Assembly: GCA_002286715.1 (NCBI GenBank)
Contig: NSJX01000032.1
Coordinates: 62,001 to 126,000 of the forward strand
Reading direction: 5' to 3'
Length of the DNA stretch: 64,000 nucleotides
DNA from: Dentipellis sp. KUC8613
Taxonomy: Eukaryota; Basidiomycota; Agaricomycetes; Russulales; Hericiaceae
The notes beneath the pieces were generated by a model, which was not told where the DNA came from, ran no database searches, and saw nothing but the letters and a program-made list of their open reading frames with translations. Shown here in pieces: positions 11,688 through 22,331 of the stretch. Within the stretch, counting starts at the first letter, position 1. Every line of letters starts with the position of its first letter. Made by a program: the position numbers and the translations under genes.

Positions 11688-14600
11688 TTACCGTTCGTGC
11701 GTTTCATGGACAACAATATCCATGACGGACCTACGACTCTCGTCAATCTAATTTTCCTACAAGAGATCAAACAGAAGCACTCACCTCAGATTCATCGAAA
11801 ATCCAGTCTCGACGTCAGTTAACGTTAGGGTATCGATGGTATGCAGGCCAGGTGTCAAGGCAAGAAAATCCATGCGGACACTCTGGCACGTCGCCGGCCT
11901 CAACGGTCTGTTCGACACATCAGCATAATTTCGCCAAATCATAACAGATAGAACTCACCCGACGCGGACACGGTTCTCCAGCGGCACAAACCCAGGCCCT
12001 TTTACACGCTCGCCCTTGCCCTGCTGCTGCCTCCGCCGTCTCCGCTCTGGACAGCTCACCTCAAACCGCCTCGTCCACGCACTCTGGTTGAACACAAATA
12101 TATCCAGCGTGAACTGGTCGTGCGGGTATATCCTTGGCTGCCCCACCACAGCGAGTCCCTTCTTCGCGCCCATCTGAGGCGGCGGCAGCAGACCCACAGA
12201 CACAACGACCTTCTTCCCCTCCTCGCCGCCCACCTCACCGTCCGGCTCAATCTCTTCTCCACCAACCAGTGGACCAGAAGTACCGAGGCCTGGACTTCCC
12301 AATCCCGCACTACCCAAGCTCGCGCTTCCGCTGCCCATTCCCGGCGTCCCCGGCATGCGCGAACGGGGGATGTCGACGGTAGGCCCGACACTGCCACCCC
12401 AGCCCGCAAGCGGGCCCTGCGCGCGGGGCGTAGGCGGCACCGGCGAGCTAGGTCCGTAGGCAGGGTACGCAGGCGTTGGCGGGGGCATGCCCATCCCAAA
12501 CGCCTCGTCCATCTCCGACGTGGGGAGGTGCGGGCTGAGCGGAGCCGGCGGGGGAATGCCGCTGCCCATGCCGCTGCCCGAGCCCGAGCCGCCCGAGATC
12601 GACGGCGGGAACGACGCGGTGAGGAGGGGCGACGGCGGGCCGAACGTCGTGAGCGGCGTCGTGGGTGTGCGCGCGTACGCCTGCACAGCGACGGACGGCG
12701 GCACGTACGCGAGGCGCGAGAGCGGGCTCGGCGCGGCGGGCAGCGAGTCGCGCTCGCGCACGCCCGCGCTGGCGGGGTTCAGCAGCGATGTGCGCGGCCG
12801 TGTGCGCGCGGGCATCGTGTAGCGCTTGCTGCCCGCGACGGGGCCGGACTCGGCGGGCTTGGGTGCGACACCGGGGTGGAAGGAGGCGGCGGTCTGAGGC
12901 GTGGCGGCGGTGGGGAAGGGTGAGGGTGGTTCGGGAAGGGCTTCGCCGGCACTTCTTGATCCTGCGGGGGAACTGCTTTGCGTGGGTACGAGAGAGTTTC
13001 GAGCGACGCGGGGCGTGGCGACATTGCGTGGTGGGGGTGCGAGATCGAGGACACAGTTCCAGCGTGAGGAGAATACTTGAGTCGGGTATACATATTCAGG
13101 CTCGTCCTGGTCCTCATGCTGGATAAGCTCGTAAGGGCGTCCATGGACATTGATCGCCACGGCGCGCTGCAGCTCCTGGCCTCCTGCTGGTCCCGAGCCG
13201 AATACGAGCGCCTCCTTCTCAGGAACGGGCGCTGTCAAAAACTCGACGGCGTAGAGCAGGTTGTATTGCTCCATGCCACTCATGCGGAGCGGGAACACTT
13301 TGCCTTTCCGTTGTGCCGCCTCTGCTCCCCACCACACGAGACGCACGCGGGCACCCTCCCCACCTACGCGTACGACAACGTCCTCCACGGCAAAACCGAG
13401 CCCAGACTCGCCAGAGTTCTCGAGTTCGATGCAGAGTACAACCGTGCGTTCCGTGTGACCCGCTTCGAGTTCGTCAAGTTCGTCATCCTCTGCGGTGGGC
13501 GACACGGCCAAGCCTGCACTGCGAGGCGCATCTTCGTTCGGGCTGGATGCCGTTACCGAATCTTGGGGAAGGAGGACGTATGGAACAAACACAGTACGCA
13601 TCCGTACGCGAAACCCGGATACAGTGTTGAGCGTTTTGCGGAAAGATTTGCGGAGCGTGGGATGAGTCGCAGTCGTAGGTGTCACTAGCAAAGCAGAATT
13701 TGGCGTTTCCGGTGGTGCGGGTGCGCCTAGAGAGAACTCTGTGCGCCGAGTTTTGGGACCGAGTCGCGTAGAGGGAAGGGTGAGAGGGGAGGAGTTGTTT
13801 ATTGCAAACGTAGGATCTGGAAGGAATGAGATTAAGCACCATCCTTGGAAGACGAAACTCAGTTCATACCGGCCATGAGCCCTTCGAGCAGGTTGACCTC
13901 ATCGAGTCCGTTAGGACGTCGCTGATCATCGTCTCCATCCCCGAGCCCCAGGCCTGTTGTGGGTTCCGCAGGAAATCCTCCCGCAGCAGCTATCAGCGCA
14001 GCAAGAGGTTTCCGAGCCGGAGTCACTTGAACGGGTTTTTCTCGAAGGGTTGTCGATACCGTAAGACACAGTAGCGGATCGCTGACATTCAGCCTAAGAA
14101 AAGCTATTTCATTATAAAATCAGTCCTTGCGCGTCCTGCAGTTCGTAGAATGGGCCATAACTCACCGACATTGACACACATGCGATACACCGCGACCCAT
14201 TTCTTGTCCTCGGCATCCCAAAGCAACGCGAACGTCTCCCGATTCTCCTGCCTCTCGTCTCGTCCTTGACCTTTCGCATCCTTCGCCTCTCCCCAGATAC
14301 CGGAAGCAAGGTTTGTCCCCTCGGCCTTGACATACCGTCGATCTTGCTCAGCTGTAGCGGGTGTAGGAACGGGAGTGGAGGGTGGGAAGATACTAGGTGG
14401 TACGTGTCCACGAGGCTTGAGAGAGCTTGAACGTGGAGGAGTTCCGAGGCGGGCAGAGGGAAGAAGCGAGTTCTGGGAAGCGACTGCAGGGGTAACCGGG
14501 ACAGGCGCGATGTACGACGCGTCATACGAGACTTGAAGGTGCGTCAGGAATGATAGCAAGGTGAGCGGGGGCTGCGACGGGTCTGATAGCGAATCATTCG

Positions 14601-14849
14601 ATGGCGGCTCGAGGCGCAGAAGGAGCAGGAACTCCAGATGTTCGTCTGCGGTGGGTGACTTAGGAACAATACTGATTGAAAGGGAGTGTGCACACCAAAG
14701 AAGGCAAGCTTGCGCTCGACGGTTTCGCCTGATTGGAGTTGGGCAAGCCACTTGTCTGTCGCGATATCTTCTGAGGGGAAGCCGAGACCTGTGGTAGGCA
14801 CGAGCACGTCGAGCGTCGAGTTACTTACGATCTGCTCAAACGTAGCCAT
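11688..14849 (-). CDS. TRS65: TRAPPII complex subunit Trs65
   Basis: Trs65 (Kre11) is a fungal subunit of TRAPPII, the exchange factor acting on Ypt31/Rab11-type GTPases at the late Golgi (family knowledge). Six exons join in phase: 14849-14696, 14645-14166, 14103-13870, 13816-11959, 11907-11785 and 11730-11688, giving 963 residues. The N-terminus has VERKLAFFDEHLEFLLLLRL, with DE created by splicing. It is followed by AFLRLNVSDPLLCLTVSTTL. A beta-rich segment (VVLCIELENSGESG, FAVEDVVVRV) leads into about 230 residues of Pro/Gly/Ser-rich linker. The conserved C-terminus is DQFTLDIFVFNQS, SVRMDFLALTPGLHTIDTL and, only after two more introns, NLRSVMDIVVHE. The final 43-base exon was missed by the simple open frame. 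Identification rests on the C-terminal block. Confidence 0.82.
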
Positions 14850-15748
14850 GCTATAATTCGGATGTCAAGTGAGGGTTGAGAAGATCCTCTATTGAGACCA
14901 GAGATGGAGCCAGACGAACAAGGAGGGGGAGAATTGGGTTCAGAGGCTACTCAGTGGATGCGGCATGTAATGGCGGCTATAAGCGGTCACTTGAAGCAAG
15001 TGCTTCAAGAAGATTTGAAGCTTTTCGGGATATTGAAGCATTCCCCGATAGTAACCTACGTTCCCACGCACACATCTCTTGTACCACTCCTCCCCACCCA
15101 ACCCAGTACACTCCAAATAAAACGCTCCCACGTTCCACGAAACCTTGCATACAGGGGCCTGGTCACGGCCTATTATTATCTGCTACGTGCTCAAAATCTG
15201 TGCAACCCTGCCTCAAGGCATGATACAGTTGACTCAATGATGATACGTCGGTGTAGCAGCATGCTCGCTCTTGATCAGCGCTTCAAAGAGCTTCATTCTT
15301 TGCTTGCTACTTACTTGGCCAATGCTTGGCGATTGGAGAGCATTGCCAGTGCACCGCGTACGCTTTCCTGTTATACCATCGTACGCATGCAACTCTGCTG
15401 GCGGAGAACCGGCCGATCTCTCCGCGGCCGCGGGACAATTTCAACCACTGACCTCCTTGAATGGCACCTGCTGCCACCCCTGTTATTGGCTCTTGCAGCT
15501 CAGCATGTCGTCAAGAGATCAACATCTCATTGATGGTGTCCAATTTCAAGTCATATCTGCGACCTAGGAATCATGCTTGCAATTGCACAACTTGAATGCA
15601 GGAAAGCAACGTACTTCGAGGCCTGCACGTTGTCTGCGATTGCGTCGATGGCCGTTGCACGCCGTGAACCGTTAGTATATAAAGGAAAAAAAAATAACGG
15701 GTATGCAGACCATCGCAATTTCACTTCACATTTGCTCACACTTCTGAC
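14850..15748. other. Divergent intergenic region between TRS65 and the reductase pseudogene
   Basis: About 900 bases. A 9-base inverted repeat with a 2-base gap (CTTGAAGCA / TGCTTCAAG) lies at 14990-15009, followed by further TTGAAGC copies. A TATA-like element precedes the reductase. A plus-strand frame at 14892-15533 is open, but its sequence reads as random and no domain is seen. Confidence 0.45.
15676..15683 (+). promoter_or_regulatory. TATA-like element of the reductase (pseudo)gene
   Basis: TATATAAA lies 65 bases upstream of the ATG at 15749. The same spacing (53-68 bases) is seen for TATA elements of five other genes in this window, which supports a real core promoter even though the gene body is damaged. 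Confidence 0.55.
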
Positions 15749-16880
15749 ATGCCCGTCGCTCTTCCTCCTTCGAAGGTCCTCGTCATTGGCGCGTCAGGAT
15801 TCAGCGGTGTATGGGTCGTCAAGACCCTTCTGGAGAAGGGATACGTCGTCCGTGGCACGGTGAGGAGCGAAGCCAAGGGAAAGTATCTCGAGGAATATTT
15901 CAAGTCACATCCAGGGAAGTTCGAGTTTGTCCTGGTTCCGAACGTAGGAGCGGTGAGACCTGATTTTTATCCACAATTCTGTACCATGGATTGACGCACT
16001 CGTTTATTCAGAAGTGGGTGGGACGTCGTACGCTTCTTGCCATCCTGAGTGCGTAGTATCTCGTGGTTGTGCAGACATATGATACTAACCGCAAAGCTTT
16101 CACAGTGCTGGGGGGTAAGCATATGTATTGGTTCCACGCTGCGTGAGATACACTGATTTTCGATCCACGCGACTCGCAGCCCGTCATTCATCAGGTATGC
16201 CCAATCACCACCGCGCATAAAGTAGTTTCTGATCAGGTACTGCTAGTATGAAGAATTCGAAATGCTAAACCTCTCTGTCAAATTGTGCTACGACATGCTT
16301 ACAACTCCACGGACGAAAGGGACTACCAACGATTATGCCGCCGACTGGATCGATGTGCGCGAAGTAGCCACGGCAGTATCCGTGGCGCTTGCGAGCGATA
16401 AGGTCGCCGGAGAGCGCTTCATTCTGGACACCGGTACGCGCTCGTCTCGCATCTCGACCACGGATCACTGTCTAACCCAAACTACCCTGACCAGGTTCCG
16501 CCACATATCAGAACATCTGTGCGTCTTGTTCCGGCCATCGTTGTCAGCTGAAGGCTGTCATACTCACAATTTAGCGGACAGACGACTCGTTGCGCGTCGA
16601 CCCTGCCATCAGAAGCACTTTGCCTTCTGTGGAGCTAATTCAAGCCGGAGAACCCGTCCAGCCGCCTCAAGTTCTCGATTTTTCTTTCGCTAGTTCGGCG
16701 AGGGCACAGAAAGTGCTTGGTCTCAATAAGCCGTACCCGCTTGGCCTGACCGTCGCGGAGACTTGGCGCACGATACACGAGAATGGCAAGCTACCGGCTG
16801 CGAAGCTGCAGAGGAGCATTGCAACGTTCGGATTCGGCACCAGCGAGAAGGATAAGGAGGAAGAAGCGGCGGCGGCTTGA
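15749..16880 (+). pseudogene. NAD(P)-dependent extended SDR (dihydroflavonol reductase-like) with the catalytic core deleted
   Basis: The N-terminus is an intact Rossmann start: VLVIGASGFSGVWVVKTLLEKGYVVRGTVRS in two pieces, with the GxxGFxG dinucleotide motif (15749-15952). After the first donor the usual 150 or so residues, including the Ser and the Tyr-x-x-x-Lys catalytic pair, cannot be found in 16.0-16.2 kb. Homology resumes at a five-codon remnant PVIHQ (16180-16194; normally GPVIHE). It continues with YEEFEMLNLSVKLCYDML and ADWIDVREVATA (16247-16433), GSATYQNI (16495-16518) and DDSLRVDPAIRS to the end (16582-16880). The distal exons still splice in phase. The cause looks like an internal deletion. 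If transcribed, the product could bind nucleotide at best. A mis-assembly is the alternative. Confidence 0.7.
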
Positions 16881-17565
16881 GTTCGTAGGAGGGTTGATTA
16901 TGTACGTCTCCTTGCCAATGCACTTTTCTGTTCCTTCCTACCCAAGCATGAGAAGCAAATGTTCCATCGCCATGCAGGTATGTTCGACTGTATGGTTGGC
17001 ATGATGGCTGCTACGGCCTGCTGCGCCTGTCTTCCAAGATGGGCTTATCGGCGCACGGTGGGGATAGGGCTAGCTGAAGGTTCCATTGTATGTCAAGTGA
17101 ATGCGTGTATGTATACCTGACATGGGCTCATCTTCTCAACGGTGACTGGTCACCGATGCGATGCCGTCCCAATCATGAACGGCGCGGAGTCCTAGGCGTT
17201 TCAGCTCCCTTCACGCTGACGTTGTCCCCCTTTTGAATTGTCATCGGCAGTCGGGGGTTTAGCCGCCGGCGCAGGGAGGAAATAGCACACAGTAAACAAC
17301 GAAGCCGTAAGGATTCGAAATCAGTGCCTCGACTCTCACTTCTACAAAATTCCCATTGTATCAGAGGAAGAGGTCGACATAATGAATACATTGTTGACAA
17401 CATCATGGCTGGCATGATGGGTGACATCGTACAGTTGCTCTACAGACAGACCGCTCCGCAATCCAGTATAGCACCGACGAACAGATACTAGTACATTTGA
17501 ATCTTTCTGTATCGAAATTCATTTCGAGAGTCCAATTCTCAGATATGTTTACTTCCTCCCCCCCT
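16881..17565. other. Convergent intergenic region
   Basis: About 690 bases between the 3' ends of the reductase pseudogene and membrane protein copy A. No coding signal, repeat or RNA gene is recognised. Confidence 0.5.
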
Positions 17566-18839
17566 TCACACCATGTTAATTGCCTCGCTCTTCCAGTCAT
17601 CTGGGTGCCCGGAGTCGCTGCGGTCGGATACGACGTGCACGGTGCCCATGCTGATGGACACCTGCGGCGGCACAGGCGCCGACCTGGACGCGCGGAAATC
17701 CGACGCGCTCAGGAATCGTCCTGAGGTATTTCTGCCGCGATCAGCATTGAGCTGCGCGCGGATGATGACCAGAATAGAGATCAAAGCGAACGTTGAGGTT
17801 GCCTGTAGCGTCCAAACCGGAGTCAGTGATACCCATGTACAAATATAGGGTTCCGACGAATTGATATTCACCATCTCGGCTACGGTTTGCAACCCGTTGC
17901 TTTTGGTCTCAAGCGTGATGGCGAAGATGACATGGTACGTCGCGGACATAGCGCCAGACTCCACGACGATTCGGATGATCGGGGTGACAGACGATTGGGA
18001 GACCTGTAGAACGCGTCGCGTTGCCCGGTCATGCAGCACCAGTTTGTAAGTGAGCAGGACTAGCAGCGGGAGAGTCAGTTTAGCGGCTTGGAAGTACGAG
18101 GAACGAGGGACGAAAGGTTACTCGTTGAGATGGCATTCGCGGCTAAGGTTAACGCGAAGAGACAGGTTATCAAAGTAGTTTGTGATTCGAATGTGAGTAA
18201 GGAGTGGTTGCGTGTTGCTCCGATGATCACGAAACCGCATGCTAATAGGTAGGATCAGAAAAAGAATGCAGTTAGGGTGCAAGAAAGATATTTACCGAGC
18301 CCTGCAAGGGACATCAAGAAAGGGAGCAGTATGATCCAGACGGTTCTCCAAATGACATAGCATCGGTAGTGCTGCCCAAAATGTATGTGAGCCAGAGCGA
18401 CGAACAGTTGAAGAATGAAATAGCACGAACCACTAAGCAGTCTCCGAGAAACATCATTATAGTAACCACGCTGAACTTCCATGCGAAAATGGGCTGCGTA
18501 GAGTCCATCAGGAATGCAATACGCTCTGCGCGCGTCGCGCGATCAACGAAAGCAAAGAACACATTCAATGTGTCGACAGTAATCTGGGCCGTGGCCAGAA
18601 AGAACATGAGCACCGCAAGTACAGGAATCGCCCAGGGTACGGGTTCGTTGCGTTTCCACCTCTGAACATAGAGGTAGGTCGCGTAAATGTGCATGATCAC
18701 ATACATGCCTATCGCCATCGAGTAATGAATCATGTGAGCATGTATGCGTTGGGAGAGTGATAGAGGACATTTGCTCACCGTAGACGATACCCTCACCCAC
18801 TACGCCTCCCAGCTCTGCGACGTCGACTTGCACGGGCAT
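17566..18839 (-). CDS. Seven-pass membrane protein, unnamed Agaricomycete family, copy A
   Basis: Six exons join in phase: 18839-18779, 18708-18431, 18371-18296, 18241-18122, 18059-17872 and 17802-17566, giving 319 residues. The start MPVQVDVAELGGVVGEGIVYG and the downstream pattern (VPWAIPVLAVLMFFLATAQI, WKFSVVTIMMFLGDCLV, HYRCYVIWRTVW, FVIIGATRNHSLLT, VESGAMSATYHVIFAITLET, TSTFALISILVIIRAQLNADR) are shared with copies B-D. They predict about seven membrane helices, a short outside N-terminus and a polar cytoplasmic tail. The topology resembles a receptor but I see no known GPCR signature, and the function is unknown. Exon lengths of 61, 278, 76-79, 120 and 188 are conserved across A, B and C. 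A is the most diverged intact copy. Confidence 0.85.
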
Positions 18840-18896
18840 GGTGAATTGGCTCAGTGTCTCCTAAAGCGCTGAGATCCCGCCTCACCAGGTGGCCTT

Positions 18897-18902
18897 TTTA
18901 TA
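18897..18902 (-). promoter_or_regulatory. TATA box of membrane protein copy A
   Basis: On the minus strand GGTATAAAAAGG lies 57 bases upstream of the ATG (18839). Similar spacing is found at copies B, C and D. Confidence 0.6.
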
Positions 18903-20454
18903 CCGTACTAGGCCTGCCGACAAAGGGGTTATGCAGATCTTCACCGAAGAACGTCGAGCTATTGGGAGCCCCACAAAGCTCACACCTTCATCGCGCCAAA
19001 GATGGGGGCCTGAGGATCTTGATGTATGGAAGTCGGGAATTCATTGTGGTGCGCATCATCCTAACAACACATTGCGTGCGTATTCAATCGTTTACGCACA
19101 TGCCACCAGCGGATCTGATACAGGGTGAGAAGGGGGCAACTGTCAGAGGCTTCCAATTTTCTGGTGTACATTGCGAGTGCCAGTCGTCAAGCACATACTA
19201 TCAACTGACGCGTTGACAGGCTAGCTTGTTATAGCGTCGATTGCTCCATCGATGTAGTTTATGCACATGTCTCCGAGCTGAGAATGTTGCACGGAGTACC
19301 GAAGTTGAAGTATATGTGTTGTTGTGGGTCCTAGTATCCCCGACGAACTCGCGGATCATATCTGAATTCAATGCTATGACATTTCATTATCTTCTCGAAC
19401 TCAGAGAAGTAGCAATCGAGTCCCACCTTATCTATCCGCCCGATGCGCCGTTCGTTCCCCTGCGTCGTTCTCTTCTTCTGATACCCGTTCGTTGACATCA
19501 TCGTGCCAACGGGAGACAGGAGGAAGACGGGGACGTGGAAAGCAGACCCTATACGGAGATTGTTTATGAACTGTGCTCGCCTTTCTTAATGATGTTTCTC
19601 CCAGTCGTACCGGAACCTGAGAAGCAAATGCTACACCGCAGCAAGAACGCTTCCAATTCACCTTCCCTGAAGATGTACCTGAGACTACTGCCCCGTTTCA
19701 TGTCCTTATCGTCACAGCTCACGAAGCAAGTCATGAGAACTGTTTTGAGTACCTATGCGAAGATGTCGTCAGTTTTTGGATACATTCGAGTACGGACAGC
19801 ATTTGCGCCTCGAGCGCTCTGTGCCAGCGGCTCCTGTCGGATTGATCGCAATGCAAGCCGGTGTGACTCGGAGACGTCTCCGTCGGCAGCCTCCTTCAGG
19901 CTTCAAGCTTCAAGCTTCACGTTTCCCCGTCGGTCTCCCTGCGTTGCTCTGAGGTCTGAGCCCTCAGGATTTATAGCTTTGAATGCAAGAGACCTAGTCG
20001 GTACTTGACTCGGTTCGGATAGCCTTCAAGACAGGGACCGTCCTATCTGTAGCGTTACGTGAGTAATTCGTTTCTTCACAGCCCAGGTCTGCACTTTCTT
20101 CCGGCATGCCTGAATGTTTCAACTCACACTCTGATCCTCAGGCGTCCATTTCCTCCTTGAGGCCGCATCGGCTACTTGTCGAAAGTGCGGAGTTGCAGGA
20201 AGCACAAGGTCGTGCACCAGATGCTCCCTTCTCACGACCATTTGGCGTCTTCAGCCAGCGTCTCCTGTCAACGGCCCACGTTACTCTGAACTTTGATTGC
20301 AGCGCACGGCACGTTCTGCCACCGCTTCCATGCATCATTATTGTCAGAACCCCGTGATGGTGTCTTTCAGATGCTATAATTGAAACCGGCATTCTATTTA
20401 CCACCACGACGCGGAGATTGCAGGACTTCTTCCGGCGGCATGACCAAACAGTGG

Positions 20455-20460
20455 TATAAA
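20455..20460 (+). promoter_or_regulatory. TATA box of membrane protein copy B
   Basis: GGTATAAAACC lies 62 bases upstream of the ATG at 20523, matching the copy A element in sequence (GGTATAAAA) and spacing. Confidence 0.6.
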
Positions 20461-20522
20461 ACCAATCTATCCATTTACGAGGACTAGACACTCTTACCGA
20501 GACCCTGGAGGCCTGACATACC

Positions 20523-21757
20523 ATGCCGCTGCAAATCGATGTTGCAGAGCTTGGGGGTCTAGTAGGAGAGAGCGTCCTCTATGGTGAGCTACAACGGTGC
20601 ATTTGTACTGTCAGACTTCTTTGATCATGACGGCGTATATCGCTGGCAGGCATGTACTTGATTCTGCTTGCATTCGCGACCTATCTCTATATCTCGCGCT
20701 GGAAGAGTGGCGAAAACGTGCCCTGGCCGATCCCCGTCTTCGCGGGGCTTATGTTCTTACTGGCGACAGCGCAGATTGTCACCGACACGTGGAACGTCTT
20801 TGTCGCATTCTTTCACCACGCCACTCGTGCAGAGCGCCTGGCGTATCTGGAAGACGTCACGCAGAATTTGTTCGCTTGGAAACATAGTGTATTGATCGTC
20901 ATGCTCTTCGTCGGGGATAGTCTCGTGGTTCGTCTGACCTCCGCCTTCTGCGCATTTTCCCTTCTCATGCTCGCGATCTCGACAGCATTATCGATGCTAC
21001 ATAATATGGGGACGATCAATATGGGTTGTTTTGTTCCCGATCTTGCTATCCTTTGGGAGTATCAGTGAGTAATTGACCTAGAGCCTGTCGATTTACTAAC
21101 AACTATGCTTCAGCTTGCGGCTTCGTGATCATCGGAGGCTCACGGGATCACTTCCTGCCTTCTATCCGCTCTCAATCTCCTTGGTTGACCGGTCTCTTTA
21201 CGCTGAGCCTTGGCGCTAACGCTATCTCTACGAGTGCGTCTCGGTCATCTCGGGAAAATTATACATTGTTGACCGTCGACCCAGTTCTTTTGGCAGGAAG
21301 AATATGGCAACATGACCGAGCGACGAGGCGGGTTATCCATGTTACAGAGTCAGCACTGACACCTATCCTTCGCATCGTCATCGAATCCGGCGCCATGAAC
21401 GCTACGTACCTGTTGGTCTGGACGCTCACACTTGCGACGAAAAGCCAGGCGCTGGAAACAATGGCTGAAATGGTAAGATAGGACCGTCTCAACCGCCTGT
21501 GCCTTTGACTGACATCTCTCCAGGCAACTGTTATGTTCGCCCTGATCTCGACGTTGCTGATCCTCCGCGTCCAATTGAACGCCGACCGCGAGAAGCGGTA
21601 CACGACACGCCCATTTATGAGCGACTTCAGGGCAACCCCCAAGGTTCTTCCCGGGCTTTCCCGCAATTTCGACACCATCTGCCTGGATGAAACGATGTGT
21701 GGCGCTACGACTTACACGTCAGGTGCGAGGGGGAGCGAGGAGACTGGGACCGTCTGA
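20523..21757 (+). CDS. Seven-pass membrane protein, same family, copy B
   Basis: Six exons: 20523-20583, 20650-20927, 20986-21064, 21114-21233, 21285-21472 and 21524-21757, giving 319 residues. It starts MPLQIDVAELGGLVGESVLYG and carries the family blocks WPIPVFAGLMFLLATAQIV, FFHHATRAERLAYLEDVTQ, HYRCYIIWGRSIWVVLFPI, WQHDRATRRVIHVTESAL and MFALISTLLILRVQLNADR. The fifth exon uses the acceptor at 21282-21284 (GACCCAG), which restores the family sequence LLAGRIW; a nearer-looking CAG at 21294-21296 would drop four residues. The C-terminal tail (MSDFRATPKVLPG, FDTICLDETM) pairs it with the decayed copy E. Function is unknown. Confidence 0.85.
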
Positions 21758-22272
21758 TGCTCTCGATGCCATGTATGTTGGAAATGCCGTCAGACGCAGA
21801 TCCTGCCGTATCTCTATCCGACGTATGGAGCGGGGCTGGGTATAGTCAACAGAAAGGGAAATAGCAATTGGGTGTTGGAGTTAAAGGTGGACCCATGATG
21901 GACGGCCGAGCTGAGCGCGTATCTTCAGGGTTCTTATACTTCCAAGGCTTTCGGAGGTCGACAATCGGTCATCGGACCATGTGCTTCTGCCCTTCCTTTG
22001 GCTGGCAGCATGGAGAGAAGCTGATTGACAGCCACGCTGTGAGGTACAGGGTTCTCGTAAAGCCTTTCGTAGACAATGCACTCTCACGACCTCTCTTCTC
22101 CCGTCAGATGATACCGCAGGGGACGGATGTATTGATGACAGGCGTCAAGAAATTCGAACGCAGTATACATCATCACTCCGAGGAGTTAGTTCTCTATGGC
22201 AAGTCCGTCAACACTGAATACCCGACGAGGATTTGACCTAGTTAGTCAAATGCTAGATCTGGGCTGCATTGA

Positions 22273-22299
22273 TATATATGCAGACGGTGCGCGACGGCG
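22273..22299 (+). promoter_or_regulatory. Core promoter of copy C, shared with copy D
   Basis: TATATA at 22273-22278 lies 53 bases upstream of the ATG. It is followed by GGTGCGCGACGGCG (22286-22299). The same TATA plus the identical 14-base GC box precede copy D on the opposite strand (51681-51706). The GC box may be a bound element or simply preserved by the duplication. Confidence 0.6.
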
Positions 22300-22331
22300 A
22301 TTTGAGCACAAACGTACCGGCCTGAATTTCG

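Larger units (their letters stand above)
18840..20522. other. Head-to-head spacer between copies A and B, with one doubtful short frame
   Basis: About 1.7 kb separating divergently transcribed copies. A plus-strand frame at 19621-19845 opens right after a stop. It reads plausibly (FPEDVPETTAPFHVLIVTA, ENCFEYLCEDVVSFWIHSS) but has no start codon, no partner exon and no recognised domain; it may be an exon remnant. A GCTTCAA motif repeats two to three times at about 19898-19917. Nothing else is seen. Confidence 0.4.

Noticed and set aside
14544..14849. Trs65 exon 1 reading through to 14544, or splicing with a 35-base intron
   Set aside because: Using the CCGCAG acceptor gives a 50-base intron and the family sequence AFFDEHLEF, so the shorter and unspliced models were dropped.
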